64,000 nucleotides of DNA from Proteiniborus sp. DW1 (GCF_900095305.1 NZ_FMDO01000028.1:62001-126000); one strand, 5' to 3'. Counted from the stretch's first letter, positions 35,812 through 43,846 are shown. Translations and numbers: made by a program. Notes: generated from the letters alone by a model not told the origin.

Positions 35812-36098
35812 TGTCACCATAAAATATAGTTCTTCAACAAGTAAATAAAGTTCTTCAAAGCAGGAGAAATTTTAGAATAAATTCTAAGAAATCTCCTGTT
35901 TTTTTAATCCCTTTTTCATTTCCCCTTAAGCATCAAGCTGTTGAAGTTCCTTGATTTCCTTCATCCTTAAACCTTATTTCCTAATTCTTATCCCTGTATA
36001 AATTCCTTGAAGAACTTTATTTTCATGATAAAATGGAAATGAGATGGATAGTGGGGTTGGGGGAATTGGGTTTTGAAGAACTTTATTTTCAGGTTACA
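35812..36098. mobile_element. Mini-element with Tn7-type TGT...ACA ends, copy 2
   Basis: This longer copy (287 bases) of the element at 17032 is in the same orientation. It begins TGTCACCATAAAATATAG and ends CTTTATTTTCAGGTTACA. It has the same two direct left sites (35821, 35843), the same hairpin plus T run, and two inverted right sites (36007, 36073). The extra right-end site accounts for most of the length difference. The two copies bracket the whole 17.2-35.8 kb region, including the cobalamin cluster. Confidence 0.65.
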
Positions 36099-36195
36099 AT
36101 ATGCAGATAGAGAAACTTTTGAGAAACACACATACAATAATGCTGATTTTATAAGGAATATCTATAAGCAGGAGGAGCTGCCGATAAAGTTTTAA
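36099..36195 (+). pseudogene. Short C-terminal coding fragment of unknown gene
   Basis: In the frame beginning TATGCAGAT the DNA reads YADRETFEKHTYNNADFIR then NIYKQEELPIKF and a stop. It is clearly coding-like but only about 31 codons, and it starts abruptly at the right end of mini-element copy 2. It probably is the tail of a gene interrupted by that element. I cannot name the family. Confidence 0.35.
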
Positions 36196-36268
36196 GACAA
36201 AACCTTTATCCTGTTTCTCCAATCCTTACTTCCTTAAAACTTTCATCCTGCTTCTCCTTTTATTCAAC

Positions 36269-36324
36269 TTCATGAAAATATTCATGAAAATAATATTGAA
36301 AAAGTTAGTGTTTAGATGTATATT
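36269..36324 (+). promoter_or_regulatory. Toxin-antitoxin promoter with tandem operator repeats
   Basis: Two perfect tandem 12-base repeats, ttcatgaaaata (36269-36280 and 36281-36292), each contain the palindrome TTCATGAA. They abut a promoter TTGAAA (36296-36301), 17 bases, TATATT (36319-36324). The arrangement fits autorepression by the antitoxin-toxin complex. The gene start is 37 bases further on. Confidence 0.6.
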
Positions 36325-36360
36325 ATTAGTATAGAGATCATATATTAAAGGAGGATAGGA

Positions 36361-36774
36361 ATGCAACAAGGAGTTTTGGTGGATAGTTTGGAAAGGAAGA
36401 ATGCTTTTATGACTGATAATACAATTGAAAGTTTGAAACATATTATAGAAAAGTTCATATCTATATCTGATTTAAGCCGTGGCAAGGCTTCTAAAGTAAT
36501 ACAAGATGTGGTAAAAGATGAAAGTCAATATATTATTATAAAAAACAATAAGCCTGAAGCTGTGATACTCTCATTAAATGAATATATGCACCTTGTAGAA
36601 ATTAAAGAAAAAATGAACGAGATGAAAGAAGATATTGAACTTATACGATTAGTAAATGAAAGAATGAAGAATTATGATATAGAAAATACCATGTCTCAAG
36701 ATGAAATTTTGAAGAGATATAATATAAAAGAAGAAGAGATAGACGAATTAATTGATTTTGTGGAGCTTGAATGA
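36361..36774 (+). CDS. Phd/YefM-family antitoxin
   Basis: This 137-residue protein contains a Phd/YefM core (ISISDLSRGKASKVIQDV, YIIIKNNKPEAVILSLNEYMHLVE). It is preceded by an N-terminal extension and followed by an acidic C-terminus that would neutralise the toxin. The start ATG 36361 has aaaggagg 8 bases upstream; ATG 36409 would also keep the core. The stop overlaps the toxin start (ATGATG), the standard antitoxin-first coupling. It probably represses its own promoter through the repeats at 36269. Confidence 0.85.
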   Translation: MQQGVLVDSLERKNAFMTDNTIESLKHIIEKFISISDLSRGKASKVIQDVVKDESQYIIIKNNKPEAVILSLNEYMHLVEIKEKMNEMKEDIELIRLVNERMKNYDIENTMSQDEILKRYNIKEEEIDELIDFVELE

Positions 36775-37139
36775 TGTGGGAAGTAAGATATATTGATGAA
36801 GCTTTAAAGGATTTGGATAAATTAGACGCATTCTTAAGAAAAATGGTTTTAGCTGGTATAAAAAAGGCTTCTCAAAATCCATTACCTCAAAGCGAAGGAG
36901 GATATGGAAAGCCTTTAGGGAATAAGAATGGCAATAACTTAGTAGGCTTTTTAAAAATAAAGTATAAAAAAATTGGAATTAGAGTAGTTTATTCATTAGT
37001 GAGAGACAAGCAAGTGATGAACATAATTGTTGTATCGAAACGAGAAGACGATACGTGCTATGAAGAAGCTGAAAAAAGAAAAAGGGAATATAAAGAAAAA
37101 TTGTTTGAAGATTTGTTTCGAAGTATAAGTGATAGATAG
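36771..37139 (+). CDS. RelE/ParE-family toxin
   Basis: This 122-residue protein starts WEVRYIDEALKDLDKLD and has ASQNPLPQSEGGYGKPLGN, LVGFLKIKYKKIGIRVVYSL and a basic C-terminus, the fold pattern of RelE/ParE toxins. It would either cleave ribosome-bound mRNA or inhibit gyrase; the sequence does not distinguish. It is translated by coupling with the antitoxin. A terminator follows at 37242. Confidence 0.82.
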   Translation: MMWEVRYIDEALKDLDKLDAFLRKMVLAGIKKASQNPLPQSEGGYGKPLGNKNGNNLVGFLKIKYKKIGIRVVYSLVRDKQVMNIIVVSKREDDTCYEEAEKRKREYKEKLFEDLFRSISDR

Positions 37140-37241
37140 GATGTTTAAGCAGGATTAGAGAGAAAGGATTTGTAGACAGGATTAAGGGTACAAGACAGGT
37201 TTTAGGACAAGGGGGAATAAGACAGGGTTAAGGATGAAGGA

Positions 37242-37276
37242 GTCAAGGTGCAAGGAATTATGCCTTGGCTTTTTTT
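37242..37276 (+). terminator. Terminator after the toxin-antitoxin operon
   Basis: gtcaagg and ccttggc pair (one G-T) around a 14-base loop and run into seven T residues. The stretch 37150-37240 before it is purine-rich low-complexity sequence with repeated 'gacagg/aagg' blocks and no gene. Confidence 0.7.
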
Positions 37277-37362
37277 CGTTAGGAAAGAGCTACTTTTTCA
37301 GCAAAAACAAAAAAATGGATATGGGAAATTATGGCACAACAAAATAACCTAATGAAATTAGA

Positions 37363-38197
37363 TTATTTTTTGTATTCGTAGTGAACACCACGAATACCAG
37401 TATAAGATTTTGGGGTCATAGTACCGTCACAAACTTGGCAATCAGGTTGTGGTGGAATAGATGGATCGAGTCCATCAAACATATTATCTTCTTCTAGTTG
37501 CTGTACAATGAAACGAGGAACCCAAAGAGAATATCCACCCTTTTCAGTTGCTAGGTATAACATTTTCATTAGGCTTTCATCATTAGGAAATATCAATTTC
37601 GTTTTTGTAACCTTTCTAAACTGGCTATGTAGGCTTTCTATGACATTTGTAGTGTACATAATTTTGCGGATATAATCTGGGAATGTTAAGAAAGTTATTA
37701 GATTATCCCAGTTATCTTCCCAGCTCTTAATTGCATTAGGATACTTATGTCCCCACTTTTCTTTAATACTTGCCAAATTTTCCAATGCTTCATCAGCACC
37801 AACATAAGACTCTATAAGCATTTCACGATAAGCCTCATGAGCTTGGCGATGAAGATAATATTTTTTACGAAGAACACATTGAGGTTCTTCTAAGCATCCG
37901 TTACAGACATATGGAGGTTCAAAGAGTTTGTAACAGGGTTATTCCTGGTAGTCTTCGTATGGTTCGTTGCAAAGGTTGCATAAAGAACAACGTCTAGTGC
38001 AATTTGGCTTGCCACTGCAAAGATAGCGCTTTTGACAATCATAGCGTTTCACACATCTATTGTGAGGGCGATATGGTGCATATTTGTTGCTGGTTACAGA
38101 ACGAGAAAGAATTTCTCTTGAGATAGTTGAAGAGCTTTTATCAAGCTTCAAGGCGATTTGTTTGATAAGAATCAGTTAAATGATTGTTTTTGGCCAT
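37363..38197 (-). pseudogene. Chimeric transposase remnant: IS30 N-terminus joined to IS256 C-terminus
   Basis: On the minus strand the reading starts MAKNNHLTDSYQ, then after a frame break IALKLDKSSSTISREIL and a Cys-rich stretch (CQKRYLCSGKPNCTRRCSLC), both IS30-type. One stop at 37936-37938 interrupts it, then PPYVCNGCLEEPQCVLRKKYY and MLIESYVG continue IS30. From DEALENLASIKEKWGHKYP onward the same frame is IS256/MULE-type, with IRKIMYTTNVIESLHSQFRKVTK and MLYLATE. A tail with CQVCDGTM and YTGIRGVHYEYK is of unknown origin. Two transposase families are fused in frame, so this is a recombination scar rather than an active IS. Confidence 0.75.
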
Positions 38198-38290
38198 GAC
38201 AAATTTCTTCACTTTTTAAATTGCGCAAGACACATGTGGTAGTAGTTACCATACATGTATTATTGTCAAAAAAGTGAGGTTTGTCAGACT

Positions 38291-38325
38291 AAATGCAACC
38301 ACTTTGATTCAATAAGGTTGCATTT
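38291..38325. repeat. Perfect 10-base inverted repeat
   Basis: aaatgcaacc and ggttgcattt enclose a 15-base loop upstream of the IS30 fragment start. It may be a terminator preventing outside transcription or part of the IS30 end. The remaining 38198-38426 gap shows no gene. Confidence 0.45.
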
Positions 38326-38426
38326 AACTTGTCAATTGACCTTTAAAATTGCCTAACTAAAGTTAATTAATTTCGATACTTACTTCTAAAATTGCTTATA
38401 CTATATAACAACATAGGAGTGGTATT

Positions 38427-38801
38427 TTGGATATTAAGTATAAAATTGCTATTACATTTGTTATATTATTAACTTTAACTATTATATTATATATACATTA
38501 TGCTCCAGTTAATTTTGATGCAGGATCTTGTTCTGGGGGATATAAGAAATGGATACTTAATAAATTTTCTTCTCAATTAGTTAATATGTTTATGGAAGAA
38601 AGAGGTCTTTCTACTAATTTAGAATATGAAATTATTGATAATCACGACAATGAAGATGAGCAAGTTACCTGGGATGGTAGAATAATTTATATTACATTAA
38701 GAATTAAAATAGACGATAATATCTGTATTGTAAATTATGAAGGTAAAAGATATTGGATAGAAAGATATAAGTGGAAAATTAGTAGTATAAACTTATTATA
38801 A
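38427..38801 (+). CDS. Small membrane-anchored protein of unknown function
   Basis: This 124-residue protein has a hydrophobic N-terminal segment (IAITFVILLTLTIILYIHY, about 6-24) and a soluble extracellular domain with one Cys, acidic stretches and a closing WIERYKWKISSINLL. The start is TTG with taggagtgg eight bases before it. I do not recognise a family. It lies between transposase remnants, so acquisition by transfer is plausible. Confidence 0.5.
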   Translation: MDIKYKIAITFVILLTLTIILYIHYAPVNFDAGSCSGGYKKWILNKFSSQLVNMFMEERGLSTNLEYEIIDNHDNEDEQVTWDGRIIYITLRIKIDDNICIVNYEGKRYWIERYKWKISSINLL

Positions 38802-38842
38802 TAATAAGACGTTCTTCTTTATTAATAACTGAAGTAGCTAAC

Positions 38843-39411
38843 TGTTACTGGCAAGTGTTTTTGGAGAAATTTTGGCAAATAATTTTACTGAATTTTTCCC
38901 AGTTGGATATTAAAATAATGACTTTCTGTGTTCTAGTCTATAACTCTTGCCAGACATGCTAAAAAGCTCACATCTATACGTAATCCCTGTTGTTAAAGCA
39001 GGGTTGCCTAATAGTTCTGTCCAGTCTTCTAAGCCTTTATTGGATGTGATAATAATTGAAGCTTGCTCATGAAGTACTGATATTAACTGAAAAAACAGAT
39101 TTGCTTCTTCTCTTGTTATTAGAAGGTAACCAAGTTCATCTATTATGACAAGGCTAGAAGATAGTATTCTATTCATTTTTCCTTTGCTTTTCCTTGATAT
39201 TTCTTGTGTTTTTAGTACGTGCATCAGATTATCTATTGTGACAAAGCTAACCTTATACCCTTGTTCTACTGCTTTATATCCTAATGAAATTGATAAATGA
39301 GTTTTTCTTACACCTGGAGGGCCTAGGAAGATAAGGTATTATTGTATTAAGCTGGAAAATACTCTCCGTTTTTGTTTGCCAAAATTTCTCCCTTTTATTA
39401 TACCAGTCACA
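38843..39411 (-). mobile_element. IS21-family insertion sequence with large internal deletion
   Basis: The ends are imperfect 37-base inverted repeats starting TGTTACTGG (38843) and, on the other strand, TGTGACTGG (39411). Each contains the perfect 17-base block ggagaaattttggcaaa (38863-38879; inverted at 39375-39391). Only part of istB lies between; istA and the istB start are gone. A full IS21 is about 2 to 2.5 kb, so this 569-base form is a non-autonomous derivative that could still be mobilised in trans. Confidence 0.75.
38910..39345 (-). pseudogene. istB remnant (IS21 transposition ATPase)
   Basis: On the minus strand the frame reads LIFLGPPGVRKTHLSISLG, then VSFVTIDNLMHVL, SSLVIIDELGYL and SIIITSNKGLEDWTELLGNP. 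These are IstB Walker A and Walker B and sensor motifs. Walker A has Arg in place of the Gly before Lys (GPPGVRKT, normally GVGKT), which should impair ATP binding. The N-terminal 80 or so residues are missing and a stop lies upstream. Confidence 0.82.
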
Positions 39412-39745
39412 TATGCTCTTTTTTTCAGTTTTATAAAATACTAATTATGCAATTTCCTCGATTAATTATTTAAATGATTTTATATTGCATTATAAAATTT
39501 TTAGAGCTTTTTACAAGTTTCTACATTGTTTTTTGTATTTTTATGATAATATTTACTAAGAATAGATATATTTACCAAAATAGAAAAGAGGGGTTACAAA
39601 ATATTTAGTTTAATTTTAATGTAGTTTTATATTCTTTTTTAGTGGGTAAGGCTTTTTAAGCAATACAAGTATTCAAAACTCAAGGGTTGTTAGAAACTTC
39701 TATTAAGATTTTTGACAATACCAAATTAAGTAAGGAGGATAATTT
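39412..39745. other. AT-rich intergenic region, no gene found
   Basis: This 334-base stretch is very AT-rich and contains no plausible reading frame. A TTGACA occurs at 39713, but no good -10 follows. It leads to a strong aaggagg before the secreted protein at 39746. Confidence 0.5.
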
Positions 39746-40291
39746 ATGAAAAAGCGATTAATAACGGTTACTTTAGTGTTACTAGGTATTTTAACATCAC
39801 TTGTTTCAGCTCAAGCTCAATCTATTGAAGAACAAGTTGATATAATGGGTAATGCAGTAAGTGATATTGAATTTCATTATCTAACTGAGAAGACTTTAGA
39901 ACAAGGTGTTTATAATGCTGAATTAAATCGGATGGAATACATTGTGGAATCATTTGATGAAGCTACAGTTTTTGGAAGTGCAAATGACATAAAGGTTATA
40001 AGAACAGTGTATGCATATTACCCTCTCAATGACCGACAACACAAAGTTGATGTGATACACGTAAAGCGACAAGGTAATGAAACATGGGAAGAAACAATTA
40101 GAAGTTACAATGAATCTCATAGCTTTTCTAAGGAATATACTTCTAGCTATAGGTCTGGTGAATACGGATACTATGAATATGATTATGTTTGTTCAAAATG
40201 TAAACACAGAAAAAAAGGTGGAGTGGATAAAATTTATATTGGCCCTGGGACGGGATTACCATTACCATACAATCAAAAATTACAATATTAA
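39746..40291 (+). CDS. Secreted protein of unknown function
   Basis: This 181-residue protein has a clear signal peptide (MKKRLITVTLVLLGILTSLVSAQAQS, cleavage after about residue 25). The mature part is hydrophilic, with an aromatic-rich repeat-like stretch SYRSGEYGYYEYDYVC and a CSKCKHRKK zinc-ribbon-like pair near the C-terminus. The family is not recognised. It ends 24 bases before the C39-like protease gene and is probably co-expressed with it, so the two may function together outside the cell. Confidence 0.6.
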   Translation: MKKRLITVTLVLLGILTSLVSAQAQSIEEQVDIMGNAVSDIEFHYLTEKTLEQGVYNAELNRMEYIVESFDEATVFGSANDIKVIRTVYAYYPLNDRQHKVDVIHVKRQGNETWEETIRSYNESHSFSKEYTSSYRSGEYGYYEYDYVCSKCKHRKKGGVDKIYIGPGTGLPLPYNQKLQY

Positions 40292-40315
40292 ATGAATGTT
40301 GAGGAGGCAAAAACA

Positions 40316-41512
40316 ATGTTGACAAGTAAAAGTAATAGAAATCTAAAATTAAGGTTAATATCACTCTTGTTAATTTTAATAGCGTTATTTTCAATATTCA
40401 GTTATAATGCTTACGCTAAAAGTAGAGCAAATGTTGATATGGAAGATAATTATAGCTTTGCAAAAAGTCTCTTAAATAAAGATGGCGTTAGTGGCAATAT
40501 TAGTGAAGGTTTACTGCCACAAAGGAGGATAGATCTATTAGATGTTAATTCAGAAGTTGTAGCTGAATATATAGAGTTTCAAAATGAATCGGGAGAATAT
40601 GCAGGATATATAATTACAGATGTTTATAGTGGTCATATCTACGATTACAGCAATGAAGGGAATTTGTTTGAGGGACTTTTAATCAAATCCGGATTGACAT
40701 ATGATGATGTTTTGGCAGGAAAGGTTTATTTTGTAAATCCTTTTGAAATTTATGTTGAACTAGCTGATGGAAGAATTATTGACTTAATGCCACAAAGTGG
40801 TATTTATTCTTCAGAAATTACCAGAAGTCAATTAGAGCAAACTTTTTCTTTACGACAAGTTGAATATAAGTCTCCTATTGAACCTGAACTAAAGAGTTTA
40901 GAAATCCCAAATACAACTATTGAACCTGAGCTAAAGAGTGTAGAAGTTCCAAATACAACACTTATGCGCAGCACCTCTTTTACACCATGTGTTACATCAG
41001 ATTTTGATAATTTAAAAATTACTGATGCAAATGGAAGAAGAGTGTATCCGCATGATCATTGTGCGCCAACAGCTGCAACCACAATAATGAAATACTTTAA
41101 ACATCTAGGAGAATCGAATCTTTCGAGTTCATACAGCAATAATGATGTTTTTGCAAAATTTTATATTGCTATGGACACTAATGGAGGTGCAAGTGGTACA
41201 AGAGATGAAGGTACTGCGCGTTCTAAAATTGCACCTTCATACACAAAAGTTGGAAAAGATCTAGGAGCGAAACCTAAGAAATCTTCCAAACTTTCGGGGA
41301 CATCATCCAATACGATGATTAGTGCGTTAAATGGAGGAAAACTTTTGCATGTTTCTGTGGATAAGTTGGGCTCATCTAGAGGAGGACACTCAATTGCTGT
41401 TGTATCTTACTCTAATGGTTATTTTAAGATAGCAGATGGGTGGAATGCTTATTTTAGGAATGTTTCTTATTCTGATATGTCTGTTAAACAGGTTGTAGGA
41501 ATCAACTATTAA
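40316..41512 (+). CDS. Secreted C39-like cysteine peptidase
   Basis: A signal peptide (about 1-38, ending YNAYAKS) leads a prodomain-like region containing EYAGYIITDVYSGHIYDYS. A linker has a perfect-register tandem 42-base repeat (40877-40918, 40919-40960; IEPELKSLEIPNTT then IEPELKSVEVPNTT). The catalytic domain follows, with nucleophile in DHCAPTAATTIMKYF (Cys249), His in GGHSIAVVSY (His358) and the Asp/Asn region IADGWN. It resembles the peptidase C39-like family rather than a bacteriocin exporter, since no ABC domain is present. ATG 40316 with gaggagg is chosen over 40292. Confidence 0.75.
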   Translation: MLTSKSNRNLKLRLISLLLILIALFSIFSYNAYAKSRANVDMEDNYSFAKSLLNKDGVSGNISEGLLPQRRIDLLDVNSEVVAEYIEFQNESGEYAGYIITDVYSGHIYDYSNEGNLFEGLLIKSGLTYDDVLAGKVYFVNPFEIYVELADGRIIDLMPQSGIYSSEITRSQLEQTFSLRQVEYKSPIEPELKSLEIPNTTIEPELKSVEVPNTTLMRSTSFTPCVTSDFDNLKITDANGRRVYPHDHCAPTAATTIMKYFKHLGESNLSSSYSNNDVFAKFYIAMDTNGGASGTRDEGTARSKIAPSYTKVGKDLGAKPKKSSKLSGTSSNTMISALNGGKLLHVSVDKLGSSRGGHSIAVVSYSNGYFKIADGWNAYFRNVSYSDMSVKQVVGINY

Positions 41513-41536
41513 TTTAGACATGTGGTTATTATAAAG

Positions 41537-41571
41537 AAGCGACCAAGACTAAAAGTCTAAGTCGCTTTTTT
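41537..41571 (+). terminator. Terminator after the peptidase gene
   Basis: aagcgac and gtcgctt form a stem, extended by the inner pair agact/agtct, followed by TTTTT. Confidence 0.85.
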
Positions 41572-41593
41572 AATCTCAAGAAAGGAGAAAAAG

Positions 41594-41665
41594 ATGGCAG
41601 AAACGAAGAAAAAAGTAAAACTATCTATCGAAGAAAGTAAGAACCTATTTGACGCTTACAATTAG
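41594..41665 (+). CDS. 23-codon open frame with strong ribosome binding site
   Basis: The frame encodes MAETKKKVKLSIEESKNLFD plus AYN. It has aaaggag seven bases before the ATG. It is too short to be compared with a family, and looks like the 5' stub of a deleted gene. Confidence 0.3.
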   Translation: MAETKKKVKLSIEESKNLFDAYN

Positions 41666-41916
41666 TAAAAAGAGACTTATAAACTAAAGGTAATGGATAC
41701 ATTTGGCATACTACAGGGACAGGAAACTTAGACTTAATAGGCTTAAGTTCCTTGCATCAGATAGCATTATGCAAAACAACAGACATTCTCGGGACAAATC
41801 AAAATATCCTTCAGCATATAATGCATACAAAATACCTGATGGATATGATAAAATATAAGAGTTAACTAATGGAGGAAATAGTCAAGAGCCAGACCCATCA
41901 GATGACTACAATGATA
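41666..41916. other. Region of small gene scraps
   Basis: The stretch contains broken coding-like pieces (for example SAYNAYKIPDGYDKI at about 41813-41857) with stops in every frame and no ribosome binding site followed by a usable frame. It is best viewed as decayed coding DNA. Confidence 0.3.
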
Positions 41917-42126
41917 ATGATAAAAGAATTGGATATATCTAAAATAGATAGTATAATGAAAATTTGGCTTGAAGCAAATATTACTACACATGGTTTTATT
42001 TCTAAAGATTATTGGAAATCAAACTATGATTTTGTAAAGAAGATTTTGCCAGAATCTACTGTTTATGTATATGAGGAAGATGATGAAACTAAGGAAACTG
42101 AATATTCAATGGTGTGGGAACAATGA
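41917..42126 (+). pseudogene. GNAT acetyltransferase with in-frame internal deletion
   Basis: The first 55 residues (MIKELDISKIDSIMKIWLEA, FISKDYWKSNYDFVKKILPE, STVYVYEEDD) match the N-terminal half of a YjaB-like GNAT acetyltransferase. The next 12 (TKETEYSMVWEQ) match the extreme C-terminus of the same family. The acetyl-CoA binding core between them, about 75 residues, is missing without a frame change. The product could not bind acetyl-CoA. Confidence 0.65.
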
Positions 42127-42193
42127 TAAAGTTAAACTATATTGATAAGGCATATTCTTTAGGTTCATCTTAAATAATGGAGGTAAACTAAAT

Positions 42194-42772
42194 ATGAGAT
42201 GGAGTAAGTTGAAGAAACAATTAGAGGATTTTACTTGCCCATGCTTAAAGGGAAAGGTAGAATTTTGGATTACCAATTATAGAAAGGCTCATGACCAGAT
42301 GGGAAGGGCATATATAACGGTAAACGGAAAAGAAGTTGTAAATATGTGCACTATAAAGAAGGAAATTGAAGTATATAAAGTAGAAAAAGAATTAAAGAAA
42401 AGTAAAAATATTTGTTTTTATCAAGATGATTTTATGAGAGATAGAATATATGAGTTACTAAGAAAGGAAGGCTTTTCTGAAGATATATTACCTCAAATAG
42501 CTAAAAATAGAAATATCAATGATATAGCTCATAAAAAAGTAAAGGAACAAGATATTTTTGCACAATATGATTTTCTTGAGGCTGTAGAAAGATTTTTAAA
42601 CTCTCCTATTGAAGAATCATTGAAATCTGATAATTTTATTGTTAAAACATTGGCATTAATTGATAGAAGAGTCGGGAAGAGAACCTTAAATACCCTTAAA
42701 GAATCTATAAAAGACGAAGGTGAACTTGTAAGATACTTTTATAGATTAAGATGCGAAGCAGAGCAAATATAA
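42194..42772 (+). CDS. SF0329-like conserved protein of unknown function
   Basis: This 192-residue protein begins MRWSKLKKQLEDFTCPCLKG and KVEFWITNYRKAHDQMGRAY, then ITVNGKEVVNMCT. I recall this opening from proteins annotated as the SF0329 family. The C-terminal half is helical with LALIDRRVGKRTLNTLKES. It has ggaggt before the ATG. The function is unknown. It is intact despite the decayed surroundings. Confidence 0.6.
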   Translation: MRWSKLKKQLEDFTCPCLKGKVEFWITNYRKAHDQMGRAYITVNGKEVVNMCTIKKEIEVYKVEKELKKSKNICFYQDDFMRDRIYELLRKEGFSEDILPQIAKNRNINDIAHKKVKEQDIFAQYDFLEAVERFLNSPIEESLKSDNFIVKTLALIDRRVGKRTLNTLKESIKDEGELVRYFYRLRCEAEQI

Positions 42773-43495
42773 CAATGTGTTAAGAGATAATAATGTGGTG
42801 TTAGTACAGTTTTGTAGATACTATAATTCGAACAAGTTAGGGAACCTTTAATGAGGAGAATAAGTCAGTATCTTTAAAGATTTTAGGAGTTTGGCAGGGA
42901 ATTTATTTAGAAAATAAAAGAGGTTTGTTCTGCCAAATAAAATTTTACAACAAAAAATAGAGTGTTGCATTCATCAGGAACATCTATGGGTAATTCTATA
43001 AATGTTCCTTTTTTAGACTCTTTATCAATAATTAAGGGGGCTTAACCTCAAAAGATACTGCTTTAATATTCTTGTTAAATCCTTTAAAAGAATAAGAAAT
43101 TATATAGAACAGATTAATTATATAGTTAAAAGATGATGAAGAATATTTCTAATATGAAGAATGTTTTTATAACAAATTTTGCTAAAATGAGATTATATTA
43201 CAAATATTTTAAATATTAAGAAATATTAAGGGTTTCTAATGAAATATATAGTGCTTAAGGAACAAGAGCATCTGATTAATTTAGCTGATGGGACTGTCTT
43301 TATAAAATTTTAAAAATGAAGGGATAATAGACAATAAAAAGTCAAAGTTTGACAAACATAGAGAATAGACGACAATATTAATAACAGTACTAATAAACAA
43401 TACTTGTAAAATACTCTAAGTTCATTAAAAGTAGTATATATATGGAAAAGTCAGACAAAATATGATAATATATTTTTATGGAAGGTGGAAGGGTC
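42773..43495. other. 700-base AT-rich non-coding stretch with one terminator-like hairpin
   Basis: No supported gene is seen. A hairpin (aggaacat/atgttcct, 42976-43009, then six T) may end the upstream gene. A TTGACA at 43349 with a weak -10 could drive the gene at 43496, giving a leader of about 115 bases. Confidence 0.45.
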
Positions 43496-43846
43496 ATGGA
43501 TAGTAGAATAGAAGGAACTAAAAAGGCTGAAATAAATATGCGCTTTTCTGAATTTGAGATGCCTCCAATGCAGGATGTATTATTAGTAGGGAAAAGAGCA
43601 CCCATAGGTCCTGAGGCTGCAAGAAGAATGGTAGATATACTCTCACCAGAGCAATATGAAATAATTAGGGTTGAACATGAATATATTGAGGCTATTGTTG
43701 TGAGAAGGTCTTTATTAAATATGCTATCAGAGGATAAACTTGTTTCTATAATTATGGAAGAAGGAGGGCGAATTGCTAACGAATCGATGATTATAAAAGC
43801 TCAAGTGAACATAACTCTAAATGTTAGCAAAACAATTGACTTATGA
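43496..43846 (+). CDS. Small protein of unknown function paired with a diguanylate cyclase
   Basis: This 116-residue soluble protein has FSEFEMPPMQDVLLVGKRAP, IGPEAARRMVDILSPEQYEI and a C-terminal beta-rich NESMIIKAQVNITLNVSKT. No known domain is recognised. ATG 43496 is preferred because ggtggaaggg lies just before it. Its stop overlaps the start of the CBS-GGDEF gene (ATGATAAAG), so the two are translationally coupled and likely cooperate, possibly as a ligand sensor or inhibitor of the cyclase. Confidence 0.55.
   Translation: MDSRIEGTKKAEINMRFSEFEMPPMQDVLLVGKRAPIGPEAARRMVDILSPEQYEIIRVEHEYIEAIVVRRSLLNMLSEDKLVSIIMEEGGRIANESMIIKAQVNITLNVSKTIDL

Noticed and set aside
35634-35822. 62-codon frame overlapping the DUF2971 stop
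   Set aside because: It ends inside the mini-element and has no good ribosome binding site; its last codons may be the 5' side of an interrupted gene, but this cannot be supported.
36269-36292. Short tandem repeat as CRISPR or VNTR
   Set aside because: There are just two 12-base units, positioned as operators at a promoter.
40077-40295. 72-codon frame inside the secreted-protein gene
   Set aside because: It is an alternative frame of the supported gene at 39746 and has no ribosome binding site.
40316-41512. Bacteriocin-exporting ABC peptidase
   Set aside because: The C39-like domain is at the C-terminus of a secreted protein and no membrane or ATPase domains follow.
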